NCBI GenBank assembly: GCA_037355855.1
Contig: CM074759.1
Coordinates: 744,001 to 808,000, forward strand
Reading direction: 5' to 3'
DNA length: 64,000 nucleotides
Source: Pseudo-nitzschia pungens
Taxonomy: Eukaryota > Bacillariophyta > Bacillariophyceae > Bacillariales > Bacillariaceae
Shown here: in pieces, positions 20,510-31,367 of the stretch
Layout of the letters: each line of letters opens with the position of its first letter
Position numbering within the stretch: the stretch's first letter is position 1
The notes under the pieces: generated by a model
Seen by the model: only the letters and a program-made list of their open reading frames with translations
Told to the model about the DNA's origin: nothing
Database searches by the model: none
Made by a program: the position numbers and the translations under genes

Positions 20510-21954
20510 CGGCGCTTATTTTTTTTGGGGAGGAGTGCAACGGAACGGACGCGTCGTCGTCGTCGTAGTAGTAGTAGTGGAAGGGGGGGGAGGGGGAAGG
20601 AAGAGAGAGGATGCCGAAACCAACGGTTTGCGAGCGAACCAAAGTGCAACCTTACTCGGAAACAATGTCGAGGAATTCACCACTTTGGTGGTGCGAGTAC
20701 GTCTCGTACCCATGCGATCCCCGCTTCGGCCCGGGTGGAAACGCGGATGCACAGAAACTACTAGTAGTAGTAGCGTCTCGCGCGGTTTTATCTTTTTTTT
20801 GCTGCGTCCGGGACGCTTCGGAAGGAGCGGATGGATTCACCCTTTTTTCCCCTTTTGCGTTCACAACCGGAACCGACGAACCACCACCACCGGTTGATCG
20901 AATCGTTTGATCGATGATCGGTGAGCCCGACCAACCCGGCATCGATCACCGCTGTGCGTTGCCGCCGCGAGTCGGTCGTCGCGTGCCGCTCGCAAGCCAG
21001 AAAAGGGAATCCCCTTTGGTGTCACAGCAGTTTGGTAGTATTGGTGGGCGATCAGCCACCTCTCGGATCGGATCGCCTCTCGGGCAGATTTCGTGTGATA
21101 AAGTCCTAAAGGTTGTTGTTGTTGTTGTTGCACTCCTGTAAGAAAATTAAAAACATCTCCAAAGGAACCATCCTTGTTGTCATCACCACCACCACCACCT
21201 CCACCAATATTGTACATTTCTTGCTCATTCACCGAGCCCATCCTACAGCAGCATCGAGGCAAGTTCTATTGCAACGATAATGACATCTTGATGTTATTAC
21301 TACTAATAGTCTAGTATTCCTCGTACAAGTAGTATTGACATGCTATTATTATTATTATTATTTGTAGTCTTACATGAGGTTACCGTAACTAACCACAAGG
21401 ATATGAGGAGTCATGAACCAGTAACCTTACACCTTACACTCTTGTTCGAGGACGTTATTCCTGAAAGTGTTTCCCCCTAATTTTTCGACTTTCTTACCAC
21501 AACCACGAATAATCCCCCTTCTTCGACTGATCGTCGAAAACTATGTCCATCGTTTAACCTTAAAAGTTACTGTTTACTGCGGTGATGGGCATCTGCTTCA
21601 TCTACTCGTTAGATTACCTGGTGAGGCTAAGGTTAAGTCAAGGTAATTACCTACCATACGGCATGTATCGGTTGGCAGGCGTCGTGGTTGGTGGTGGATG
21701 CTTTTTTTGCATCGCAAGCCCCGAGTCCAGCGAACCGGTAACTTACTAGCATCTCCAAAAAGCAACTCCAGCACTCTTGGCTGACATTCTAGTTCAAGGT
21801 TACGACACTAATCGTTTTCGAAACGAGACGTCAGATCCAAGCAGATACAGCAGACCGCCATTACTACTTTGATTACGCCACGGCTTGTGCTGTTGCTTCG
21901 CGGCGTGGATTGATTTATTGATTTGATTGATTGATTGATTCGGGTGCCGCCACG
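20510..21954. other. Spacer between CMD-family and NCBP2 genes
   Basis: About 1.4 kb with no supported gene. It contains TCG and GTA triplet runs (20551-20580), (TTG)n at 21113-21130, TTA runs near 21344, GAGGTTACCGTAAC and CAGTAACCTTACACCTTACAC words (21375-21440), and a TTGATTGATTGATTG run just before the NCBP2 start (21922-21940). Confidence 0.4.
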
Positions 21955-22013
21955 ATGATGATGATGAATCCGGAGGGAACCTCCGCGGACGCTTCTTCCG
22001 GGAATGGATACGC

Positions 22014-22050
<37 letters not shown>

Positions 22051-22803
22051 TCTTCCGACCCGCCCGGGGCTCCTCCTCCAGCGACGATCGTCGACGATCC
22101 CCTCCCGCGGGCGCCGGAGCTCTTGTTCGCCAACAGCACGGAGGACAAGAAGCTGTACTGGGACCGATCCCACTACGATTCTCCCGAGTCCCAGATGAGG
22201 GCCCTGGCCAAATCGAGTACCCTGTACATCGGAAACATGGCGTTCTCGACGCGCTCGCACAACGTCCGCTCCCACTTCTCCCGGATCGGGCCCGTCCGCA
22301 GGGTCGTCATGGGAATGGATCGGTTCCAGAAGACGCCCTGCGGCTTTGGATTCGTCGAGTACTTTTGCAGGGAGGACGCCCTGCTGGCCATTTCGAACCT
22401 GACCTCGACCAGGCTCGACGGCCGCATCATCCGGGTGGAACTGGACGCCGGCTTTCAACCGGGGCGCCAGTACGGCCGCGGGGCCAGCGGGGGACAGGTT
22501 CGGGACGACAAGCGCCGGGGCCGGATCGATCCGGCGAGGAACAACAACAGCAACAGCAACAAGCGAAGCAAGACCCTCAACTGGACGCCGGCGGAGCAGG
22601 TCAAGCAAGAAGAGCAGGAGCAGCAGCTACAGCAGGAACAGCAACTAAATCACTCGGCAAACCAACCACCGGGAGGCGACGGAATGGTGGGACCCGATAC
22701 CGGGACCGGAGTCGGCGGGATCGGAGGAGAGGGCGCCGCCCCGCAATCGGGAGATGCCGACATGGGACAGCAAGAGAGCACTTCGAGATTCCGGGACGAA
22801 TAA
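21955..22803 (+). CDS. NCBP2: Nuclear cap-binding protein subunit 2 (CBP20)
   Basis: ATG at 21955, first of four tandem ATGs; about 282 residues, intronless. The single RRM shows RNP2 LYIGNMAF and RNP1 GFGFVEY, preceded by the CBP20-specific KKLYWDRSHYDSPESQ segment and followed by TRLDGRIIRVELDAGF and GRQYGRGASGGQVRDDKR, the C-terminal arm that closes over the cap. By family it binds the m7G cap of nuclear RNA with the large subunit CBP80, promoting splicing, export and 3' processing. Unlike typical 150-residue CBP20, it has an N-terminal tail with a 12-residue polyglutamine tract and a long Asn/Gln/Gly-rich C-terminal tail (about residues 195-282). The core is well conserved, so function is expected. 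Confidence 0.95.
22015..22050 (+). repeat. CAG triplet run encoding polyglutamine in NCBP2
   Basis: Eleven CAG codons followed by one CAA. An almost pure CAG run is prone to length change, so this tract may vary between alleles. Confidence 0.95.
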
Positions 22804-24462
22804 AAACAAGAAACGCGAACGGCGGATTGTTCGTTGCACACGCAACCAGCGCAGTCGGGAATAGGAAAATAAGTAAGATTACACGTACGGTACCGGACCC
22901 GCGATGGACCCGAAATCGCGGGCCGCGGCCGATTAAGAAGTTTGCGCGTTATTATTCATCTCCCGACTCTCGGCGCGTTGTGCGGCGTGCCGTTGCCGGT
23001 CGCTTTCTTTGTAGTCGTTGAAACCCTCGGTGGCAAAAAGCCGGCAAGCGAGCCGCGTTTCGTGAACTCTTGCACCGCGCAGTTGCAAAAGCGGCGAGCG
23101 AAGCACCGTGCCGTGCCGTACATGTGCAAGCAACAAAGCAATTTGTTTGTTTGATTGTTGTTGTTTTGGTTCGTCGACAAAGACTTCGACGATGGAACCA
23201 CAAATGGGCAGAGGATGATGCGATGCATTGCAAGACTTTGTATGGGCAGCGTTGCAATCGAAATTTTGCGCTGTTCTCCCCCCCCCCCCCCCTCGCGGTC
23301 CGTGTTGATAACTTCCTAGAGACCCTCAACAACCAGCACTGTTGGGGGAATTGTCGCATGAAGGTTCCATTCCTCGAATATCCAAGGCAAGAGATGCGAT
23401 ATCGTTTGGCCCTTCCTTGCATCGCAACGCGCCCGGGATGCGTTTCTCGATGATTTAGTTCGGCAGCATTGTCGGAATCAGCTTTGCGTATCCCGAAAGT
23501 GAGGTATCGAGTACTAATTCCGGATCGAAATGCGAACTGCACAACGTTCGCCCGCATCTCTGTACGCGATCCCCACCATGGTCATTGCGCTCCTCGGGCT
23601 ATCGCTTGCTCGGCAGAATTTACATCGCCGCAATCACTAATCAACCGTGCGCACCGTGACAACGAAACCTCAACTACTGCTAGAGAATGGGCGACGACCA
23701 AAAAGGATGACAAGCACGGAGGACGAAAGCAGCAATGCACCGATCGCAAAAGACCATATGCGAGACGAAAGGTTTTTTCTTCCGCCTCCTCCCACGCGCG
23801 AAATGCTTTGCAACAGATGCCACCGCATGGCTCACTTTGATGCCGCGCGGAAAATGGGTTTGCATACATACAACTTCTACAGCGATAACGACCGCGGGTC
23901 TGGGAGTAAAAGGGTCGAAAAACTAATAGACGTGAACCCCTGCGTTGTTAACCGGATATCGTGCAGGTGTCGTGTCCTATACCGTAGCGTAGCGCTTCGT
24001 GAGCACGAACGCACCCACGAGGTACCTCGAATGATGCTCGGATGGCACAATGGAAAGGGTCGATGATGAACAATGGACGGTTGGATGGCTTCCGAACCCG
24101 ACGCAACGCCACCTTTGCTCTTCGTTTCGGTCCGGCAACTTGCTGTCCAAACGCCCGCGACAACCGTGCCGTTGTTTTTGGGTGCTTCGCTCGCACGCGT
24201 ACCGTCCTCGTGGAGTTCGAGGATTCGACGGTAGGCCGGCAAAAGCTGCGGTTTTCCGGATCAATTGTTCATGGCACCCGCTTCAAAATCATGGGGATGC
24301 TGTCGCGCAGTTGATTATAATGCGAGCAAGGTTTGATGCCATTGTACCATATTGCAAACTGAATCACCACACGGATTATTGTTTGGGTTTCATAGCCATT
24401 GCTCGTTGTTGTATCGGAATTAACCACACCGACAAAATTGCTGGCTCCTTCCTTTGGTTTGC
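22804..24462. other. Convergent spacer between NCBP2 and the PAXBP1/GCFC gene
   Basis: About 1.7 kb, long for a convergent gap. It contains a run of 15 C (23278-23292), a common source of read errors. Several overlapping open frames of 80-140 codons exist on both strands around 23.5-24.3 kb, but none shows a recognisable domain. One on the minus strand (24242-23877) could be a 3' exon of the PAXBP1/GCFC gene, because that gene's stop overlaps a GTAAGC donor-like site, but no acceptor gave a convincing junction. Confidence 0.35.
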
Positions 24463-27400
24463 TTACCGCAGCGAGTACGCCCGGGCCGCGGCTCGGAGGG
24501 GCATCGTGGCGAGCATCAACGACGGCGCGTCCAGAATCCGTCTCGGGTCTTTTTGCAGCGCCTCCCAAACCGGTGCAAAGAGCGACTCCGCCGACGGCGA
24601 ACCCAATGCCCCGGGTGCTTGATGCTCGCGGGCGTTCTCGAGCGACGAGAGGAGCAAGAGGTATTTTTCGTTGACAAAGTCGAGGACGGCGTGGATTCCG
24701 TTTGGAGAACGGTCGTCGTCGTTGCTGCTGCTGTTGCTGTTGTCGTTGTTGTTATCGTTGTCTTCCAACGAAATCAGCGGAAGCCAGTGGACGATGATGT
24801 TGCAGAGTGTCTGCCGGAGTATTTCGGCCTGATAGGTCAGGGCGTATCTCACCGAGCAGCTCTCGGCACCGGAGGACGCCGACAATGACGACAACGACGA
24901 CGGGGACGGTTCCTTGTTGGTTGGGGCATCGCCTTCCCGGTTCGACTCGCTGTTGCCATTATCGTTGCCGTTGACCCTTAGGATGGGTATGGCAATTCCG
25001 TCCAGTGTGCGCCGGATCGAGGACGAAATAGATTTCTCGAGGCTTTGCCGCAGTCTCGTTGAGGAGTGGGACGTTGCTATTGCTATTGCTGCCGTTGTTG
25101 CTGCTGCTGTTGCTCCCGTTGCTGCCGCTCCAAAAGCCCCGTCGCTGGGACCCCCCGACGGGTGCCGCAGAGCCTCTGCCACCAGTTTCGACAGCAGCGA
25201 CGATTTTCGGGACGAGTAAAAGAGTCCGAGGCAGTCGCCGCCACTACTTTTGCTTTTTAGTGCAGTTGCAGTTGCGTTGGTTTCACCGACGATGGTGTTT
25301 GCTGTTGCTGTTCGCCGTCGTTCCGCCGCCTTCCCCCAGGATCTCCGTCAGCATCGGAAGCAAACCTTTTTCCACGGACCGCACCCAGCGGCCCTCGTTT
25401 TCTTTCCTCGCGCTCTCGTCCGGCGGTTCGGTCTCTCCGGCGTCTCGATTGTTTCCGGTGGAATCCCCCGGTGGCGAAACCGCGACGAGGCACCGCTCGA
25501 GGAGTCCCCGAACGGAACTCGGCGCCGACCCTTTCGGTTCCTCGCCGGTCGTCGCGGCCGCCGTGCCGGAGGACGACGAGGACGACGGCGAGACCAACAG
25601 GTCGGAAAAGAATCCCGACCGGCAGACCTTCCGTCCGGATAAGGACGGCGTACAGGTCCCCGAAGCTCAGCGTCGCGTAGCATTGGTGGTAATCCTCCGG
25701 ATAGGCCGCGAACCAGCGATCAAAGACCGATCGGAACCGGGTTTCCGAGGTGTAGGCCTCGTCCAGATCGTCGATGGCCACTTCCAGGGCCCGGAGGAGC
25801 GTCTCGGATCGCCGCGCTTCGTCGCGGTCGACGCGGGCCACCGGGATCCTCGAAACCGCCGCCGCATCCTTGTCGTCGTTGTTCTTGTCGTTGCCGTTGT
25901 CGTTGTCCTTGTCGTCGCAACCATCCCCCATGCGTGCCAGCCGGTCCTTGAACCGCGCCTCCCGGTCCCGGAGGTACTGGGACCGGACGTCCCGACCAAA
26001 CTCGTCGCAGACCACCGCCGATGACGACGACAATGACGACGACAATGATAACGACGACGAGGGTTGCCTCCCCGCGATCGACTCGAGCCGGTGGGTCTCC
26101 CGCAGCACGGCGCAGCAGTCGTCCTGCCACGAGCGCAGGTCGGTCCCCTCCTCCCCCAGTTGCGTCGTCCAGCATTTCCGCGAAGGCGGCTTCCACGGGC
26201 TCGAGCTTCCGGCGGAGGTCCCGGAGGGCCCCCGCCCGGAGCGCCAGGTCCCTCCGGACGGTCTGGTAGAACTCGCAGGCGGTTCCGGCGGCCGCGAGGT
26301 GTTCGGACTCGTGGGTTAAGGATTCCGCGACGGTCCGGTCGCGGTCCGCCCTCTCGCGGTCCGCGGCGCGCGAGAGGTCGGTCGATCGGGCGACCAGGGC
26401 CTCCGCCGCGGACCGGAGCCTGGCGGACAGGTCGGGGAGCGACAGCGGTTGGGAATGTGGCGGCGAGTGCGAGTGCGTGGCCGTCGCTGCCGTCGCGGTT
26501 CGAATGCCGGCCCGCTGCTCGATCCGCTGTTCCCATCCGGACGGCTCCTCCGGGGGAGGATCGACCGCAAATATGGATTCGTTGGAAGCGGGGACGTTGC
26601 TCGGTGGAGCGTCGCCCGGGGGATCCCCGTTCAGCGGAATGAAGGATTCCTCCCCGTCCTCGTCCTCGTCCTCCTTTGCGGGAGGGTTGCCATTCTCGTT
26701 GCCGTTCTCGTTGCCATTCTCGTTGCCGTTCTCGTTGCCGTTCTCGTTGCCATTCTCGTTGTCATTGTTGCCGCCCGATGCCCGCAATGGCTTGGTTCGG
26801 TTCTGTTCCGCGCGGAGTTGTTCCAGGGCTTCCCTGCCATAGGTTTGCGTCGGAGCGCTTCCCACCCGATTCATGTCGTTGTTTTTGTTGTTTTCGTTTT
26901 TGTTTTCGTTTTCGTCTTCGTCGTCTCCGAGCTCCGTGCTCGTGACCCCCCCACCAAATCCCAGGCCGTTTCGCTTTCGTTTGTGTTTCTTTTTGTGCTT
27001 GTCTTTGCGCTTGCGCTTGCGCCTGTCACTGCCTTTGTGGTTTCGTGCTCCGCGATTGTCATCATTATCGTGTTCGTCGTTATCGCCGCCGTCACCGTCG
27101 TCGTCGTCGGCCTCCTCCACGTCGAAGGATCTCACCACGAGGCCACCGCTTCCCCCGAGCTTTCGCTTTCCCCTTTTCTTGGTCCGCAACGATGACGATG
27201 ATGCTTTGCTCGCGGTCTTTCGCTGCCGGAGCAGCAGCAACGCCGATGGCGGCGGCGGTTCTTCGTCTTCGTCGTGGTCGTCGTTGTCGTCCGCTCCCGG
27301 TTTCGTTCGAGGTGTCTTCTTTGCATTGGTATCAGTGTTTGTATTTGTATTTGCATTTGTATTGCGTTTGCGTTTGTTTCTGCGGTATCGATCCCGCCAT

Positions 27401-27548
27401 CCCCGGTGGTCTCGCCGGGCATCGGATCGAGTTGCTCACCGTCGTTTCCATCGGTTTCATCGTCGTTTTCATCGTCGTCAAAGGATGATCGGACGATTCT
27501 CCGGCGCTTGGAGGCGTGGAGTTTCTTCTTCTTGGAGGAACGAAACAT
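24463..27548 (-). CDS. PAXBP1/GCFC-domain (GC-rich sequence DNA-binding factor-like) splicing-associated protein, several frame breaks
   Basis: Starts at ATG 27548 with MFRSSKKKKLHASKRRR, the basic N-terminus typical of this family, then an acidic and Lys-rich linker. The family signature YGREALEQLRAEQ lies near 26840, EPSGWEQRIEQRAGI near 26530, and the helical GCFC domain follows: FYQTVRRDLALRAGALRDLRRKLE is split by a shift before TDLRSWQDDCCAVLRETHR; then FRSVFDRWFAAYPEDYHQC, CLGLFYSSRKSSLLSKLVAEAL, and AEILRQTLCNIIVHWLPL. PAXBP1/GCFC proteins associate with late spliceosomes. Single-base frame changes are needed near 27365, 26160, 25590 and 25293. A (GNEN)n minisatellite lies at 26690-26767. 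Segment order and strand are unambiguous. The last stop (TAA) overlaps GTAAGC, so a further 3' exon is possible. Confidence 0.72.
26690..26767. repeat. 12-bp minisatellite in the PAXBP1/GCFC gene
   Basis: About six copies of GTTCTCGTTGCC with C/A variation at the last position of a codon. On the coding (minus) strand it encodes repeated Gly-Asn-Glu-Asn. It lies in the disordered linker before the conserved YGREALEQLR element is reached from the C-terminal side, so length change would be tolerated. Confidence 0.85.
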
Positions 27549-28570
27549 GCTTCTTGTGCAATATTATAATATGAATAATACTATTTTTATGTTGTTGTTG
27601 TTGTAATTTGTCGTCTCGTGTCGTGACGTGTCGTGTCGTGCCTCGTCGTTCGGTTCGCATGTCCCGAGGAAAGACTTGCAAGTACAGCAGTAATCTTAGT
27701 TATGCAATGAACTGCAGTGCGATCGATGTACGGTACGTGTGTGGTGTGAAGTGTGATCAACACTGAGTTACGAGTATGCCGGTTGCCGGTGAAGTTGTTG
27801 AAACGGGGAGGGTGGATGGGAACGAATGGTATTGATAACCCTAAGGTTAAGCCTTACTCTTAGTTCTCCGTAAGATTTATATACCAGGTAAGGTTTACCA
27901 TACGTACAAGTAACTACGTAGTAACCTTAACTTAACTAGTACCGTACAAAGCTCGCTATTACTGAGTAGAGTATCTGACATACCTACGTCTGGTATCCTA
28001 ATATTACAATCAGCAATCAGCACTGATACTCTATGAAGTAACGATAGTACTCATAGAAACCTATCATACATACGGTACGTACTGTACTGATGCCTGCTGT
28101 TCAAGCCAGACCAATGACCAAAGCAGCGTACGGGTAAGATTACCGGTAGGAATACGTAATTACTGTACCACTACTAGTACTTTTACGTGTACGAGCTGCT
28201 GTACATTTTGCGCGCGCCAGAGCGGAGAGCACCCCCCGGCTGTCCTCACAGAGACAGACCGGATATCTGGATACCTTACTTGATAAGCCTTACTGTACCG
28301 TACCGTACAGTAAGGTTACGGTGCGGTACGGTAGTTTTTTAGGGGCAATCCAAGGGCTGAAAGCCCGAACCAACAAACATTGCGACAAAGCAAACCAAAA
28401 AAAAAACAGAAAACAAACGAATAGATCTCAATCCTAAGTTACCGGTGCCTCTCGTCAACTACCGGTGCGGTAATATTATTGTTTTCTACTATTTCTGTTT
28501 CCATGGCTCTCCCGCGAGACCGCACTCAGTACCACACCGAACAACAACGACGACCGCTAGGACCGCCACG
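27549..28570. other. Divergent spacer rich in AAGGTTA/TACCGTA words
   Basis: Between the PAXBP1/GCFC gene (-) and the UBA-like gene (+). The stretch 27835-28330 is packed with CCTAAGGTTAAGCC, GGTAAGGTTTACC, GTAGTAACCTTAAC, and CCGTACCGTACAGTAAGGTTACGG. No gene is supported. It is one of the densest stretches of the recurring intergenic words in the window. Confidence 0.5.
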
Positions 28571-30579
28571 ATGTCGTCTTCTTCTTCGTCTTTGTCTTCT
28601 TTGTCATCGTCGTCGACCGCCATCACGCCGACCGTTGCCGCGTGGATCGCCCTCCATATTCCGGGCCGGAGGCACCAGGTGGAATCCCTCGCGCGTTCCG
28701 GATTGGCGATTTTGAGCGTGAAGGAACTCAAGGTCCTGGAGGGCCGCCTCCGCGCCATGCCCGCCCTCGGGAGGGGCGATGATCCGTGCGCCAACAACGG
28801 GACCCACCACAAGCTGCCCTCCTCGGCCAAGAAGCACCAGCGGGTGGGCTTTGTCGAGCGGGCCCTGTTTCGGGACGACGCCAAGTCGATCTACAACGAG
28901 AAGCTGCTGGGGGACATGGAAGCCGAGCTCGAGGAAGCCGCCCGGGCCCCGGCCGCGGCCTCGTCGTCGTCCCACTGTGCCGTTGGCAATGGCAATGGCA
29001 ATGGCAATCGAAATGGAAGTGTCAATGGCAATGGAAATGGCAGTAACAATGGCAGTAACAATGGAAGTAACAATGGAAGTGACAATGGAAATGGAAATGC
29101 CGCAGCCAAAAGTCCTGGTGCGGGACGGAAGCGATCCAACCACCAAATATCCACCTCGCAACAAACGCAAGGACAAACACAATCACAAAGATATGGACAA
29201 ACACAAAGATATGGACACGGACACGGACAACAATCTGCGTTGCCACCGTCCGTCGATGCACACGCCTTTGTGAACGCTTTTTTGGCGGACGAACGGTACC
29301 GGCACCAGTATCGGTACCACAATCACAATCACAACAATCACAATTACGATCACAACGCTCCCCATTACAATCACAACAATCCCCATTACAATCACAACTA
29401 TAGTTACAATTCCAATCACCCCAATCATCACGGTCCATGGACCGCTCCTGGATTGCACGGCGGCAGCGACAGCGGTTCCGATGCGCAGCGGTTCCGATCC
29501 CCAAGATACCCCAACCCTCCCGCGGCGACAGCGGCAGCGGCGACCGGTGCGCAAGGAAACAACGACGACGACGACGACGACGACAACGACCGCGACAACG
29601 ATGCCCAACCCCGGAACCCCACCGAGGCCCTCCTCCTGCCCCAGCTGCTGCAAATGGGCTTTGGAAAGCAAGAAATCCTCGACGGGATTCGCCAGTACAA
29701 GAGCCCGTCGCGGTCGTCCGATTCGCAATCCGATGCGCAGCCCGCGCTTTCTCCCACGGCCGAAACCATCATGCTGCACCTCGTGTCCCTGCGCGAGGAG
29801 GCGGAGGAAGCCCGCAAGGAGGACGCCGTCCGGCTGGAGAGCGAGGAGCATAAGCACGAGGAGCGGAGGCGCCGCGAGCGGAGACGGACGGACGCCCTGG
29901 AAGGGGCCGCGTCCCCGAGCGAGCTGGCGGCGATCTTTCCCGAGTCGTGGGTCCTGGAGGCCCTGGGGGGAGTGGGGAACGGCGCAACGAGCGGTAGCGC
30001 TAGTGCTAGTGCGAGTACCGCAACCGCGTCGACGACGACCGGCGGAGCGGAGCGCAACGGCGGCGGCGAGGCGCGGAAAAGAGACGCGAATAGCGCCCAA
30101 ACGAAACAACGCGATCCAACAAAGGCGAGCGCAAAAACGAGCGCGAGCGCAAAAACAAGCGCAAGCGCGAGCGCCGAGGGGGTCTTCCGGTCCGTGCTCT
30201 CGCGCGGCGATTCGCGGACCGAGTTTTTCGAAATCCTCGAGCTCGAGGAAAAGTCGAGGCGGTGGTACGGATGGAAACTCCCGGCGGCGTACTTTCGGAG
30301 GCTGGGATCCGAGCTCCGCGGCGGCGGCGGCGGAAGCGATGGAACCGTCGGCAGTGGCAATGGCAGGTGGCGGTGGCAAGTGGCGGTGGCAATGGCAATG
30401 AAAGCAGCAACCCACCGCTGCTGGCCTACCTCCGCGGGGAAAAGCGAAAACTCCGGTCCGGCCTCTACGGATTGGAGGAACAACGAAACGGGCAGCCCAA
30501 GTTGTTTCTGGACGAGCGACCGGAAGAGCATTCCGGAGCCGGCGAGGTGGTGGTGATTGACGACGACGACGACGATTGA
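28571..30579 (+). CDS. UBA-like protein with Asn-Gly and His-Asn repeats, one frame break
   Basis: The first in-frame ATG is at 28571 (MSSSSSSLSS). A helical N-terminal part (PTVAAWIALHIPGRRHQVESL, split after IPG) precedes low-complexity segments: an Asn-Gly/Ser repeat (28985-29100), a Gln/Tyr/His-rich stretch, and an His-Asn/Tyr repeat (29311-29430). Then comes LLLPQLLQMGFGKQEILDGI, which looks like a UBA ubiquitin-binding helix pair with the MGF loop. A charged coiled coil follows (REEAEEARKEDAVRLESEEH), then EFFEILELEEKSRRWYGWKL. Within the GGCGGTGGC repeats at about 30345-30400 the frame must change to reach LLAYLRGEKRKLRSGLYGLEEQ and an acidic terminal tail ending at 30579. No full family match is recognised. 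The ubiquitin-binding role is inferred from the UBA-like motif alone. Confidence 0.6.
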
Positions 30580-31367
30580 TGGATCGATCGATCGATCGAT
30601 GGATACAACTGTGCAACTGTGCAACTGCGCAATGAATTGGAAATACAATGCAACACAACACAATTCAATGAAATGCGATGCGATGCAATGAAACGCAATG
30701 CAGGAATCGAGGGCAATGGGGTCAGTGTCGTGGCTCGCGTTGATGACTCCGCTCTAGCCGTCGGAGTCGTGTGGTCCGGATCGGATCCATCCATCGATGC
30801 ATTCATCGATGCATTCATCCATGCATCTGATATCACCGCGGTTTGTACATGAGATATGATATTCGACACGACGCGACACGAAACGAAACGAAACGAAACG
30901 AAACGAAACGAAACGAAACGAAACGGACTCTTTGTTAAAGTGATTCGTTCTTTGCAGCATTATTTATGTATTGGCTGCTATGCGATATTCCGGAACGGCC
31001 GCGCTGGTGAAATACAAGCTGTCCTTGATTGAAATCGAAATCGAAATCGAAATCGAAGGTATCGAGGTTATCGAGTGAATTCAGACGAGCATCGGCACGG
31101 CCCAACAGGATGATCCAACGACGGACTATTTTTTTTTTTTTTGCGATCCAATTCAATTCAATTCGATTCAATTCAATTAGGAATCCATTCCGTCCAAAAC
31201 CAACCTCGAAGCGTTCAATCCAATGATTTCCAGTACCGTACTATGCTATACTGTACTATACTATGCTTTGCTAAACTATGCTCCTAGCGTCGGTCTTGGC
31301 TTGTCCATTACAACAGTAGTAGTAGTAGTAGTAGTATTGAGTGCGAGTCGGTTGGTCGGTCGGTCGG
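30580..31367. other. Convergent spacer with several simple repeats
   Basis: Between the UBA-like gene and the Zn-type gene. It contains GGATCGATCGATCGATGGAT at about 30580-30602, (AAACG)9 at 30881-30925, (GAAATC)4 at 31031-31054, a 13-T run near 31129-31141, and a TAG/TAGTA run near 31316-31336. No gene is seen. Confidence 0.55.
30881..30925. repeat. (AAACG)9 pentanucleotide array
   Basis: Nine perfect copies of AAACG, preceded by degenerate CGACACG copies and ended by GGACTC. It lies between two convergent genes. Confidence 0.95.

Noticed and set aside
23647..24066. 139-codon plus-strand open frame with a CxxCH motif
   Set aside because: There is no domain support, several overlapping frames are equally long on both strands, and the start is arbitrary.
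26690..26767. CRISPR-like direct repeat
   Set aside because: The units are 12 bp, adjacent without spacers, and code for Gly-Asn-Glu-Asn inside a gene. It is a minisatellite.
9235..30579. Programmed ribosomal frameshifting or RNA editing as an explanation for the frame breaks
   Set aside because: The breaks lie in unrelated genes, in both directions and at ordinary homopolymers, with no common slippery site or downstream structure. Consensus errors or decay are simpler.
29183..30661. 492-codon minus-strand open frame
   Set aside because: It is a low-complexity mirror of the UBA-like gene; the plus strand has the UBA-like motif and coiled coil.
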